Origin: Heligmosomoides polygyrus polygyrus
Lineage: Eukaryota; Nematoda; Chromadorea; Rhabditida; Heligmosomidae
Assembly: GCA_947396885.1 (NCBI GenBank)
Contig: OX377202.1
Coordinates: 73,194,643 to 73,258,642, forward strand
Direction of reading: 5' to 3'
DNA: 64,000 nucleotides
The notes beneath the pieces are model-generated. The model did not search any database, had not been told where the DNA came from, and was given only the letters and a program-made list of their open reading frames with translations. This document shows, one piece after another, positions 10,311 through 21,545 of the stretch. Position numbers and translations under genes: made by a program. Within the stretch, counting starts at the first letter, position 1. Each line of letters starts with the position of its first letter.

Positions 10311-12019
10311 CGCTAAAAGTGCTTTTGAGATGCAAAACCCTTGACAAACATCATAATCATATTATAACAGGTAATTTAGAAATTGTTGAAGATATAGCTC
10401 TAAGAAAATTACTTAGTAAAGGCACTAAATATAGGATACTTAGAAAACTAGATAGAGAAAAAATGAAGGTCATATATAACGACGCTATTGACGCTGTCAT
10501 CGAAAAGATCAAAAATAAATATAAATTGAATGCTGACAACATAAATCAAATAAGAAAGTATTTTATTATACAATATAGAAACAAAGTCAAGCGTGTATTA
10601 AATAATAACCGAGAAAAATCTGAAATTATCCCATATAATCAAATAAAATACTATCAAGATCACATTATCTTTTGCCCGCTTGACAAAGCCTCTAACAACT
10701 ACGGTATAATATGTGAAAATACTACCTCAAAGTAACTATGAAAGAGCTGGGAATAGCCGTTGATAGACATAGTGTACTCTCCACAACAAAAGATCAAGCA
10801 GATAAAGTGTATAATTACATGACAAACCTTAACGAATCTGACATCTTACGTAAACACCACCTTTTTAATACGAACGACGGTTTAAGAATTGACGGTGACA
10901 CAGATATTACTATAATCTACTGCCTACCTAAAATGCACAAGGACCCAATAAGTTTCAGATTTATTACAGGCGCATCCAAGAGTAGTATTAAAAACCTTGC
11001 CCTACAATTACAATGTATATTCACATTTGTTCAGACTGTACTGACTGTAGCTAACCGAAGTATATCTACGAAGATATAATGTGTAATTAATAATACAAAT
11101 ATTGCCTGCAAACTAACGCACTACAAGACGACCATTTAAAACTCTATTCGGCGGACTTTAAAGATATGTTTACTAACCTACCTCATAAGACTATCTTAGA
11201 CAAAATACCGGTTCTACTCAAAATCTGTTTCAAAAATGCTAATAAAAATTTCATAGCCTGTAATGGATACAGAACATTTTACATTAATGAAACAAATTTG
11301 AATTCTCGATACAAAATATTTAATATGCAAGACATTATGCATTTTGTTAATTTCTTACTTAAAAATAGCTAAGTAGTATTCAGCTCAACAATTTTTAGAC
11401 AAAATAAAGGTGTTCCTCAAGGAGGTAACTTTAGCCCACTACTTGCAGATATCACAATGTCTATTTTGGAATACGAATTCGCTAAATCGTTTGTCGCTAG
11501 TAGTAATAACATAGTTATACCATACTGATATATGGATGATCTACTTGTAGTTCATAACTTAAGCGAAAAGCAGTGGACGATATTTTAAAGCTAGTCTATA
11601 AAGATACTCTGGAATTGAAAAAGACGCATATAAATGAACATCACTGCAATTATTTGGACATTACATTAAGAAATATCAATAATAGAATAGAAACAAGAAT
11701 GTACAATAAAACAGACGATTTCAACTTTAAAGTTTTAAGGTTTCCACATTCTACGTCAGCAGTCTCCATAAATATCAAAAAAGCTATAATTTTATCGGAA
11801 ACATTAAGAATAGCAAACACTTGTTCTGATCTAGAGTATTTTCTAGAAAAAATTATTGAATTGAAAAATATTTTGAAGCATAACGGATACACAAAAGAGT
11901 TCATTATTTCGAACATAATTAAATGTTTATATAAACACAGATTTATATATTATAAGTTCAAATTTCATAAAATTAAAGGCAGTCTATCTATATTTTTAAA
12001 GAAACCTTTTGATGATTGA
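10310..12019 (+). pseudogene. Penelope-like (PLE) reverse transcriptase, recently broken
   Basis: A very AT-rich coding stretch that reads through several frames: 10265-10735 (N-terminal, FCPLDKASNNYGIICE), 10738-11079 (YCLPKMHKDPISFRFITGAS, PLE motif PKxHK), 11130-11370 (SADFKDMFTNLPHKTI), 11371-11560 (TIFRQNKGVPQGGNFSP, then YMDDLLVV) and 11573-12019 (LDITLRN, RMYNKTDD, the post-palm block of PLE RTs). Lesions seen: a one-base frameshift near 10715, a frame change near 11080-11130, TAA at about 11370, TGA at 11526 directly before YMDD (probably CGA to TGA, the Arg of the RYxDD box), and a frame change near 11570. No GIY-YIG endonuclease follows the RT. Few breaks and sharp AT contrast with the neighbours suggest a young insertion. 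Alternative: another RT lineage close to PLEs. Confidence 0.7.
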
Positions 12020-12199
12020 AGATTACATAAAATCAAAAATCTGTCAAATCTTTTATTTTCTATAACTGCGTATTATATTTATTTAATATATACAATATAA
12101 ATCAATAATATTATCCAATAATTAAAGTTTTATCGCACTTTTCTTTCTACACTAAGTACAGTTATGCAACCCTCCAATGATACCACCAGTTTTGCCATA

Positions 12200-12392
12200 T
12201 GTTATGTCTGGCGGTGGCGACGTGGGACGCTGGACGGCTTAGTAGAACCGTTTATTAGCAGAATAATCGTGAACAAAACTGAACAATAGAGGTCGCTTAT
12301 ATACAGCGATTTTCCCGCCCGTGACGGGTACACTGTAGCCAATGCCGCGCCAATAAAGGTCAACAGATGTCCGTTTGACTTCCTATGCAACA
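12200..12392 (-). repeat. Ty3/Gypsy 3' LTR (193 bp)
   Basis: On the minus strand it starts TGTTGCATAGG and ends ACATAACA, the usual TG...CA ends. It contains a TATA box (TATATAAGC) and a poly(A) signal (AATAAACGG). A purine tract (AAGAAAGGGAGG) abuts its 5' end at 12393-12404, as expected for the polypurine tract next to a 3' LTR. No second copy is seen in the window. Confidence 0.8.
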
Positions 12393-13190
12393 CCTCCCTT
12401 TCTTGGAAAATAATCATCCAACATATTACAATTTGAAGCGATCTACAATTATGTCTTCTGATAAGGATCCATGTTGAGACTGCGAGTCGGCCGCCGCGTC
12501 GGTCGGCGAGATTGAACGGCGTCTGGAAGCGGTTGAACCATCGATCCTTCGGGAGGTAGCAGTGGTGAAGTATCTGACCTTACAGTGGAGGGCTGTGTCG
12601 AAGTAAGCGGTGATATTGGAGAATCGTGACGCTCCAAATCGAAGGTCTAGTGTGTCGAGGTCCGTGTCGCTGTTGTCGTCGATGTAGCGATTTCGCATTT
12701 GGTTTGCATGGCGTATCCATATTTGATGTCCTTGTACAGTACTCGTCCAACGCGTTCTTGCACGACACCGCTGATCCATTTGAGTCGCTGCTGGTTGTGA
12801 TGGCTGACGAACACGGGATCTCCCTGCTTGAATAACTTGCGCTTCGCGCCGTGTTTCCGATTGTAGAGCAGCTCCATAGCTTCATTTCCATTTCTCTTCT
12901 GCGACTGGTGTGGCTCTAACAGGGATAATAAATTCCAAAGCTTTCTTCCCAGGAAGAGTTCTGCTGGCGTTTATAAGTTGTCGAAAGCCGGATGTGTTGT
13001 TGAGCGATGTCAGGAGGAAGGTTTGTAGATTTCGGCATAGAGTTCCTTCCCCTTTCATCTTGAGCAGACTCATCTTGAATGTGTTTACGAATCTCTCCGC
13101 CTGTCCGTTGGATTTTGGATGATACGGAGGGGAGAATAAATGTTCAATTCCATTTTCAGCCGACAACGGGCTGTGAGTTCAACAGTGGTA
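12393..13190 (-). pseudogene. Ty3/Gypsy integrase C-terminal part
   Basis: On the minus strand 12882-13166 reads GIEHLFSPPYHPKSNGQAER, the integrase core around the catalytic Glu region (SPPYHPxSNGxAE). The next piece, 12647-12877, gives KHGAKRKLFKQGDPVF and GRVLYKDIKYG, the integrase C-terminal fold, followed by HANQMRNR in the neighbouring frame. Two or three frame changes break the protein. The element is truncated upstream at about 13190: no gag, protease or RT is found, although the 3' LTR and polypurine tract are intact. Confidence 0.8.
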
Positions 13191-13885
13191 TACAAACTTA
13201 TTTCTTCTGTCGACGTTTTCGCACAACCACCTCCAGAGTTCGAAAAAAGCAAGAAAAGCTTGAGGGAGTAATCCAGAGGGAATCACGGCGGGTTGTAATA
13301 GCTTCTTAAGCTAATAGAAAGGCGAAAAGAAGAAGGAGGAGCGAAACAATTCAACTAACCATGACTATGGAGACAGCCGAAAGGCTTTGAAAGAGTTCAG
13401 ATGTTTTTGAACGAGGTAGAAGGGTCACATCTGTTTCTATGCGAAGATGATTGCAAGATGTTCCGCTGTCTTGGTAAGAATAGTTTCGATGTCTAACGCC
13501 TCTTTCACCTTACTTTCCATCAATATGAAACCACTGGCCTTTAAATTATCATTGAATTAGCAGCTCCTCTAACTTTCATGGTTTACCCAGGCTCTGAAGA
13601 AATCGCTAGCGGCAGCCGTGGGAAGGCTGTTTAACAGCATTGGTTCCACAGTTTGATGAACCACCATTCTTCCATATATACTTAGCAGCTATATACCCTT
13701 TCCGGAGCAATAGAGAGAATTGTGCTTCATCTGGGCAAGAAATAGTGTGAAAATTTGACTCGAGCGATTACAAAAAGCGGCTCTTCTTAAAGACTATCCC
13801 ACTAGGGCCCAGAAAACCATAGGATCTATGTTTAGGATTCCATTGTAACTTAAAACATAAATAGAGGATATAGAATGACGTCAGT
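13190..13885. other. No gene recognised
   Basis: The stretch between the truncated Gypsy element and the BEL LTR has no open frame with a recognisable domain and no clear repeat. Confidence 0.4.
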
Positions 13886-14068
13886 CAATTCCATTGCGTG
13901 ATGCGCCACGCATCCTGCTCTGACGCGATATTGTGGAGGTTGTCGCGATCGAGTCGACGCCGAATGCTCCGCACCCCTTGCTGGGATTTTACTGCTCTGT
14001 ATCTGCCACGGACGGCCACTTTCCTTGAAATAAAGCGAGTACCACTGAACCGTGTCGTGTTGAGAAGT
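13885..14068 (+). repeat. BEL/Pao LTR fragment (5' side of BEL-1)
   Basis: CCCCTTGCTGGGATTTTACTG, then CTGCTCTGTATC, then AAATAAAGCGAGTACC and GAACCGTGTCGTGTTG. The same blocks in the same order recur at 30430-30600. AATAAA lies where an LTR R-region poly(A) signal is expected. It precedes a BEL gag. The 5' boundary is not clear. The two copies differ clearly, so either the insertion is old or the copies come from different elements of one family. Confidence 0.55.
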
Positions 14069-14099
14069 GCTGATATTGGTCCGTCGGCCACGCGAATCA

Positions 14100-15560
14100 T
14101 ACGTGTTGCCCTTTACCTACTTCTTGGAGGCGCAACTCAATACCTTTCGCCCATTCACAGAGATGGTGGATTATCCGTCTGACCAAACAGAAAAACAAAC
14201 GTGTTGCATAAAACTGTCTGGCTCAATCAAAAATGCGATTACGCTTCTTGATTCATCTAGGCATGATGTACGCTCAGGCTCATCGAGGAGTGTTAGATGG
14301 AGCAGTGCTTTCCGCTCTGAAAATGCGACTTGCCGAGGTACAGCATGAGCTCACACCACTACAATTTATCTCACCTAGCAAGTCATTGCGACAGCAAACG
14401 CAGAGCAAAGATGGCATGCCTGAACCTTATTATACGTCATTTTACCAGGTAGAGGGAAACGATCGTTACGTGCACCTCCACCCAGAGAAAATCGAGGTGA
14501 TGTCATTGATTTCAAAGACGTCTCCAGCGCAGTGAACTACTCAGATGAATACAGGAATCATTCAGTAAAACCACCTAATTTCGCAATTCCAAAATTTGAT
14601 GGGAAAACCGTCTTCCAGGAGTACTGGGCCATCTTCGAAACGTTGGCCCACGAAAGCAAAGCACTAAGTGACATTGAAGAATTGATTCTTCTTAAAGAAA
14701 GCCTGACGGAACAAGTAGCAATTGCAGTACGAAGCACCAAAATCGTTCCCAGAACTGCTAATGGATGGCGAGCACAATCAAAAAGAAATACCGCAAAATA
14801 TCCAGTGTCTTCCTAACTCCGGCCAGCCGAAACCAGCATTCTCTCCTGTGAGACCGTATTTGACAACATCTGGGGTCGTATTCATCAACAGTTAAACCCG
14901 TGGGTATGCGGGGTATAAGGCGTAGAGATAAGATAAGAGTCAGGTGGAGATAAGGCAAGAGTCAGAGACGCAGGTTTCATCGTGGGTACCTCTACCACCT
15001 ATATCTGCGGCTTAGTCGTTGATGAATTCCGCACCGATCACTAATTTACGAAATGGTTCCTACTGGGTACAATGTAGTCGAAATGCATGATCCAATGTGG
15101 GTTGAAAACGTCCTCAGGAAGCCTTCTAGTAACATCGTTGAAGAGTATCTCAAAGAAAACAGGAACACCAAAGAAAACAGAGACACCCACACTGTCGGCC
15201 AGCTGCTAAATCGACTTGAAGAAGTGATCGCTCGCTCGATGCACATCTGGCAGTGTATAAGCAGCAAAATCTTGAGCAAAAAAACAGTGGTGCGCTGATT
15301 CATCTAACCTACCAAGGTCATGCGCGTTTAGTGGAAAGTCAAGCCACAAGACATATCAATGCGAATCTGTAGTAGACGTTAAAGCACGCAGAAAAATCGT
15401 GATGCAAAATAACTTGTGCTGGAAATGCTTCTCCAGTGATCACGGAAGTAACGAGTGTTCTCGATCAAACTGCCCTCGTTGCAATAAACTGCATGACAGT
15501 TCCCTCAGCATACAAATGCAACGACGGTGCAGAAACCAGCACCTCGTCAACGTAGATCGA
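14100..15560 (+). pseudogene. BEL-1 gag
   Basis: Gag of a BEL/Pao (Tas-like) LTR retrotransposon, which forms the particle and binds RNA. Blocks in order: SVSALKMR-type helix region (14233-14535), PNFAIPKFDGKTVFQEYWAIF (14532-14816, the DUF1759 signature), a MITE insertion (14873-15035), then MVPTGYNVVEMHDPMWVENVL (15053-15298), and two zinc knuckles: CAFSGKSSHKTYQC at 15321 (second Cys now Ser) and CWKCFSSDHGSNEC at 15417-15458 (intact CCHC). Frame changes near 14532, about 14816 and about 15300 break it. Protease follows directly. Confidence 0.8.
14873..15035. mobile_element. MITE with GGTCGTATTCATCAAC ends, inserted in gag
   Basis: Ends GGTCGTATTCATCAAC and GTTGATGAATTCCGCACC are imperfect inverted repeats. 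Inside is GTATGCGGGGTATAAGGCGT, also found in the element at 40841-41036. It interrupts the BEL-1 gag between two normally adjacent blocks, which shows that it is an insertion. Confidence 0.65.
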
Positions 15561-15569
15561 AAATGACAC

Positions 15570-15983
15570 AGAGCAATGCTCACTCTTGGGCAGCTGTTCA
15601 AAACGCACCCATCGTTCCCTCAACCGATTACGCAACCGGTCGTAGAAGGCCACTGGTGGTCGGCCGAAATCGGAAGCGCACCCAATATACCAACTGCTTC
15701 AGTTATCAACGGTCACGCAACCAACGCAATTGAAGTAGGAAACAGTCTTTCCGGCTCTTCTGCACAAGTAGTGTTGATGACCGCCGAAGGGTTGTTGTGG
15801 AACAATCAGACCAAGAGTTTCGAGAAAACGCTCTTCTTCTTCGATACGGGTGCACAAACGAGCCTGATTGACGAGCACTTCGCCGAAAGTCTAGCGCATC
15901 GCGTATGTACTCCTATCCGAGCAATGTTCCTTCTCTGGAATTTGGAATCACGGAAACCTTCACGTAACATCGCGTGGTCTTGA
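15570..15983 (+). pseudogene. BEL-1 aspartic protease
   Basis: The frame carries VLMTAEGLLWNN followed by FFFDTGAQTSLIDE (catalytic Asp at 15843; DTG motif intact), as in the retropepsin that follows gag in BEL/Pao elements. It cleaves the gag-pol polyprotein. The open frame ends at 15983, short of the RT, and the next kilobase is badly decayed. Confidence 0.75.
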
Positions 15984-17371
15984 AACTGCGCAAGCCCTAG
16001 TTTATGGCTGCCACGATGGCCGGGATAGATATCGACTGGGCGACGCGAAAAATCGATATCTATTGTGATCGTTGTCTGACAGGCATCGATTTCTAAAACC
16101 AATTTGTCATTGAAGACACTCAGCCATTGCCTATGGCATCGGGTCTACGACTCGCAAAGGCAATATTTGGCGTAGTCGCGTATGGGGGTGGTGAGACAAG
16201 GGGAGAAGCTCTGTCAGACACAAGAGCTCTGCGATCGTGTAACACCGCGATTTCGAAGAAAAAACAGAACAGGAATTGATCAAAACATTATTCGAGCTCG
16301 AAAGCTTGGGAATTGCCACTAAATAAGGCGTCGAAGAAGAAAGCACCAATGCGTAGCGGGCGAAATACACGCAATCTATCCAGTTCGAAAATGTGTAACG
16401 GCTCCATTGGAAAAAAATATGACGTAGTTGAGCGATAATCGCAATTAGGCTCTAAAGCGCTTCACAGCCAAATCAGACATTTAAGCATTCACCCAGAACA
16501 GAAGAAACGTTATGCCAAAATAACAACGAAATACATCATAGAAGAAGTTAACCACTCTCAAATTCATTTGACACGTACTACATGCCTCACTGAGGGGTTT
16601 GAGAGGAGCACAGAGCGGCTCCCTGCACATCGCATCTGATGCGTCATCTCACCAACGGGGAAAGCTGTACCTGAATGACGTTTTGTTTACTGGAGCATCA
16701 TTCGTTAACACGGCACATGATATTCTGGTAGGCTGCGAGAGCTAACGATCACATTGTTCACTGACATTTAAGCAGCGCTTACCCAGATACGAATTCAAAA
16801 GTCTCATAGGTTCTTTGTCGATTCATACGGCTTCGCGACCCGGAAAAATCTCAAATTTCTTCTAAGTTGGTCGAATAGCGCTGGAAGCGAGTCCCCTTAG
16901 GAACAAATGCTTCCCAAAGCATCTTAAATATGGTCATTTCCGCCTACCTTGGAAATGTAGATTCCCCTCTCGCTAACGAAATTCAATGTTACCTTTATGA
17001 CCGCCTATACAGAAACGGGAGCAATCAGCAAGTAGAAAGAATCGAAACGACTATTTAATGAGATCGGCATGAATCTTGGATCCTATGTTAGCGACTCCAG
17101 TTATGTCAACTCCCTAGCCGAAGAAAACGATCAAGCAAAGTATGGCCCTATGAAGCTGTCTGGTGTTAGCTACGATCTCACAACTGACAAAATCTCATTT
17201 GCAACCGCTACAAGTTGCAGCGTCAAGGTTAAAAGAGATACATTACGCCAGCATTATTCAATATACTCTCCTATTGGGTTAGGTACCCCGTTTTTAATCA
17301 AGCAGAACTGTCTATTACGCAATGTTTTCGAAGCAACAAAAGAATGGAATTCGTCGCTAAACTCCATTTAA
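15984..17371 (+). pseudogene. BEL-1 RT / RNase H remnants
   Basis: Only scattered blocks remain: a linker near 16280 (LFELESLGIAT), the RT block IASDASSHQRGKLYLNDVL at about 16627-16745, and the post-palm block GVSYDLTTDKISFATATSC at 17069-17371 ending in LLRNVFEATKEWN. The RT palm with the catalytic YxDD box is missing between them, so this is an internal deletion as well as many stops. Confidence 0.65.
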
Positions 17372-17379
17372 TGGTGAAA

Positions 17380-18550
17380 AACCCGGCTTGTGCGGGTGTC
17401 CGCGGGGTAACCAACTTCATATACGGTAAACGGACCCCAGTGACTGCTCACAATAAACAAATACTGACGAATATCAACTCTTTGGAAATGTCGCCACCAG
17501 ATCAAATCGAAGAAGCAGAGGTTCTATGCATTCTAGCTGTGACTCCTCGAATAAAACCAGATACACCTTTCTAGCAGCTTATTTAACTTCAGCGTTACAG
17601 CAGTTTCGCAAAAGCGCTCTGTGTCACAGCATTGCTGGGGAAATTTCTTGAATGCTAGATCGAGTGAACAGCTCAAGCGGCAAAACGTTTCAACTGAAAC
17701 ACTACACAAGTTTGACTCAGAATGTTAAGTCACAGCTAAGGACATGAGCGGAAAAGCTTCTTTTCAAACTTGAACACGACCGAGTAGACATGCAGGAACT
17801 AAACTTTCGACATCGCGATAAGAACTCATGCGAGACCAAGAAGGAATAATACGGTGTGTATCTCTACTAGAGACGCAGAGACCGTACGACACGCAAAATC
17901 CCATTTATATTGATCCGAAATCCGAACTTATGCGACTTATGCTCTTCGATTTCCCCAGAAGCAACACACACTGCGCAAGAAACCATCTCCGAGCTTTAGC
18001 TAGGCAACGGTTCTGGATATCACGTCCATCAAAAATAGTGCTAAAAATCCTGAAGCATTGTGCAATATCGTCATAAAGCCCAGTTTTCGAAAACCTGAAA
18101 TGGCACCACTGCCTACAGATTGTGTCCGAAGATGAAGCCGTTCGAAAACGCAGGTTGCGATCTAATCGGACCATTCACATTACAGGACAATACAAAGGCA
18201 CACATATGTCTCTACACCTGCTTGACCACTCGTGCGGTTCATTTGAAAATAGAGGAAGATCTCTGAGCTGCCGCTTTTCTCGACAGTTTCATACGACTCA
18301 CATCGCGTCGAGGTGTTCCTAAGCTTACGCGAACCGATTGCGGCACCAATTTTAAGCTCGGAAATAAAGTCATCGATTCCTTATTTACATAAGGCAGCGC
18401 AAACGACAAATCACTCCAAACGTACTATGAACAGCAGCGAATCACCTGAGTCTAACCCACCTGGGGCCTTGGATGAGAGGAGTTTGGTAGCGCCTAGTCG
18501 CATCAGTTAAACTTGCCCTTCAAAAAAGCATTGGACGAAAAAGGCTGTTA
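17380..18550 (+). pseudogene. BEL-1 integrase
   Basis: N-terminal H2C2 zinc region: NPIYIDPKSELMRLML, then RSNTHCARNHLRALARQRFW and PSKIVLKILKHC (17828-18076). The catalytic core reads in another frame from 18132: MKPFENAGCDLIGPFTL (first Asp at 18159), then TRTDCGTNFKLGNKVIDSLF (second Asp at 18336), with a single TGA at 18264 in between. The third acidic residue is not readable with certainty. It inserts element DNA into the host genome; this copy is dead. Confidence 0.75.
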
Positions 18551-18555
18551 GATGA

Positions 18556-19230
18556 ATGATTACAAAACTTGAAGGCATATTAAGTACGCAACCGCTAACA
18601 GCGATCAGTACATCAGACATATACGCGGTTCAGTACGTCGATTTCTTACAAGGGAACATAAGCTCCTTTCTGCAAGCCGCGCGACTCTGCAAACGTTACA
18701 GCAGACTAAGGAGACGCTTGCATTCTCAGATCGAGTAGCTGATAAGTTCTGGACAATTTGGAATACAGAGTGCTTGACCATACTACGAGATACGCACAAG
18801 ATGCACTTCAAAGACAAACGATTTAATGCTCGACCTGTTCCAGACGGAGGAGAGATCGTTCTTTTAGAAAATGATTTGATACCAAGGGGACACTGGGCAT
18901 TAGGACAAATCACGGAGCTTATAGTCAGTGTCGACGAGAAAACACGGTCAGCCAAAATAAAATTTCCTTACAAGAATGTCCCAGTTCAGAGGACTCTAAG
19001 TAAACTTCACCCCCTGGAAATAAGAGCTCCCCCCCAAACACCGCGTTCTCCGCAATCGTCATCACCAAACACATCTCTGTTGGTGCAAGCACGACGGGGA
19101 AACCTACCGCGGAAAGCCAAAACAAAGGCGCGGGACGCCATTCGTAGACAGGAACAAGCTGACTGTGAAGAAGATGAACAGTGCGGAAGCCAAACGAGAA
19201 AAAACCCAATAGGGAGCAATTTTAACTGCT
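18556..19230 (+). pseudogene. BEL-1 integrase C-terminal domain (DUF5641 type)
   Basis: DKFWTIWNTECLTILRDTHK, then GGEIVLLENDLIPRGHWALG and QITELIVSVDEKTRSAKIKF. This is the DUF5641 block that closes the pol polyprotein of BEL/Pao elements, followed by a basic, proline-rich tail. The reading frame is open over about 190 codons (18774-19343), so this is one of the best-kept parts of the element. Confidence 0.75.
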
Positions 19231-19249
19231 TGCCTTACGTTCAAATATC

Positions 19250-19713
19250 TTTGCTGGTGACACGGTGCTCAGCACAGTCCCTACAAAGCTCAATCAGTTG
19301 CGCAAACGGTGTGGTAAGCATAAGACCGATGCCACCCCTTTGAGTTGTGCATTGGAGCAACGTGTCCGCAATTCAACTCTACCACCAACATGCAGCCGTA
19401 CGTTCTGCCAGTGCCACCAATATCTCAAAGTTTTCCTATGAGCGCACATACGAACCGTACCATGGTAATCCATTTCATGCTTAACAACTCCATTCAGCGA
19501 GAACAGCTACAAATTCTTGTCTAAGCGACTCATTGCTAACCCACAATGTTTACCCACAGGAGCAATCTTGTCAGCTTCCGTAATCATTTATCTATTGGGC
19601 ATGATTTTGCTCATTGTTTGGATCCTTACCATTATCAGATCGAAATCTCGGGAGAGATCAGCGCAAGGCACAACATCTATCGAACTACACATTCGACAAC
19701 AACAGCGCGACAG
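19250..19713 (+). pseudogene. BEL-1 env-like gene, 5' part
   Basis: After pol, a Cys-containing stretch and then a strongly hydrophobic segment (LSASVIIYLLGMILLIVWIL, about 19575-19635) followed by basic residues (RSKSRE). Tas-like BEL elements of nematodes carry an env-like gene here. The frame is cut at 19713 by the palindromic TTCGAAT element. Possible continuation is found at 28530-29400. It is decayed and not functional. Confidence 0.5.
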
Positions 19714-20162
19714 TACTCAGTATTATACTTGTGCTTTTTTAAAAAATTTTCGAATTTCCGAATAATCGAATAACCCCATTTTTCGTTTATTCGAATTTCC
19801 GAATAATCGAATAACCCCATTTTTGGTTATTCGAATTTCCGAATAACAGAATATTCGAAAAATCGAATAGTCGAATAAACTTTATTATAACTTAATACAC
19901 CCGGTGCAAAATAGGTTCACCCTGGTTTGTCCATTGGTACCCGAAGAACCCGCTGCCGAGATTCAGTAATGTTACCATCGTATTCCTCACTATGGAAAAC
20001 TTCTATAGGAGAATTCTAAGCAGTTTATCTTATCAGTGCAGGATACCACGAACTTTAACTGAAAATTTAAGAAATGGAGATCGGTGCAAAATATAAGTTC
20101 GCTTCATAGAAAATCTGGTTAATCACAAAAGTACCTACAAACAAGGTAAGATTAGTAATTTG

Positions 20163-20690
20163 TCACATCACCTTTGTTGCAACCATATCGAAAATTCTAT
20201 TTTGCATGCTACTGATTAGGTTATCAATAACAGTTCGCTCAAAATTGGCCCATGCATGAAGTATGGCGTTCTTCAAATCAGAAACCTGTCTCAGCGGTTC
20301 TATTTTTGTACACTGCCTACAAGAATATCCCACTAGCTTTCTAGTTTTCGGGTTGAGATCTGAAGAATAGCTAGGCCACTTCAAATGTTGAGTTCTGTTG
20401 GAGTTGAGCCAACCTGTAGTTGACTGCGATACGTGTATGGATGCATTATCTTGTTGGAAAATAAGGTTGTGCCTACGAAATCTTCTGAAATATGGCAGAA
20501 GGTAATCTCCGAGCAATTTCTGGTAGCCTTCACTGTTCATCCCGCGCGAGACGAACTCCAAGGCAACAAGTTCGTATCCAGAAAACGTAGCCGAAACCAT
20601 GAGACTTCCACCGACAAAGTAGTACCTGTAGAATACTCGCTTCTCTCTCTCCTCAAATCTCTCGAATAGTGTATGTATCCTCGGGCCCAT
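20163..20690 (-). pseudogene. Mariner/Tc1 transposase, left half-copy
   Basis: Minus-strand frame: FVGGSLMVSATFSGYELVAL, then HNLIFQQDNASIHVSQST (second catalytic Asp in QQDNA), then WPSYSSDLNPKTRKLVG. The canonical PDLNPIENLWG region has a frameshift, so the catalytic third acidic residue is out of frame. It ends NRIFDMVATKVM next to the terminal repeat. The N-terminal DNA-binding helix-turn-helix half is absent because the palindrome centre cuts it at about 20700. Confidence 0.8.
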
Positions 20691-20968
20691 AAAGATTCCA
20701 CATCTTTTACACTACTGGAGAAATCTGAGAAAAGAGGTCGAGTATACTCTAGGCGCAACTTTGACGGTGAAAGTCTCATGGTTGGGCTGCGTTTTCTGGA
20801 TGCGGACTTGTCTCGTTCGTTTCGGAAGTTCGTCTCGTATAGGATAAACAGTGAAGACTGCCAGGAATTGCTCCGAGATCACCTTTTGCCATATTTAAGG
20901 AGACTTCGTAGGCACAACCTTATTTTCCAACAAGATAATGCATCCACACACGTATCGCAGTCAACTGC

Positions 20969-21390
20969 AGGTTTATTTTATTTATTTATTTATTTATTCA
21001 ATACTTTCGCGATAGGCGCAAGGGGCAGAAAAAAGTATTACAACAACACAACAACATGAAGACACACCTAGAGCGAGTCAAACCAATTTCCTATGAGGAG
21101 AAAGGGCCGCCTTCAGCTTACTCCTAGGTCGACTGATAGGAAGCTTCTCAGGCTTTCCTTTTGTTTGAGACGCACGCAGCTCAAAGAATTTGGAGCCTAC
21201 AAAGCGCGAAAAGTGGATTAACTTATAAACCCGACAAATATCAAAAATTTCCTGCGAGAGGCCAATGCGTGAAGACCCAGGTATTTGTTCCTTATCGATG
21301 CTTTAGGTTCCATAGAGTAAAGGAACCCGCCAATGCGAATAAGAACCTTGTAGTTAGTTATTCTGCACCTTTTCCACAAGGTTTATAAGA
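20969..21390 (-). mobile_element. LINE 3' end (minus), inserted in transposase
   Basis: It begins on the + strand with TTTATTTTATTTATTTATTTA, the reverse complement of an (AAAT)n LINE tail, followed by about 390 bases of 3' UTR-like sequence without coding content. It lies between two transposase blocks that are contiguous in the left copy, with AGGTT on each side (20966-20970 and about 21389-21393). This is a severely 5'-truncated insertion. Confidence 0.65.
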
Positions 21391-21545
21391 GGTTGGCTCA
21401 ACTCCAATATAATTCAACTTTTGCAGTGGTCTAGCTTTCCTCCAGATCTCACCGCTGATAGAGAACTTGTGGAGCATTCTTGTACACAAAGTGTGCAAAA
21501 ATGTAACCATTTACACTTAGGTTTCTGATTTGAAGAACGCCATAT

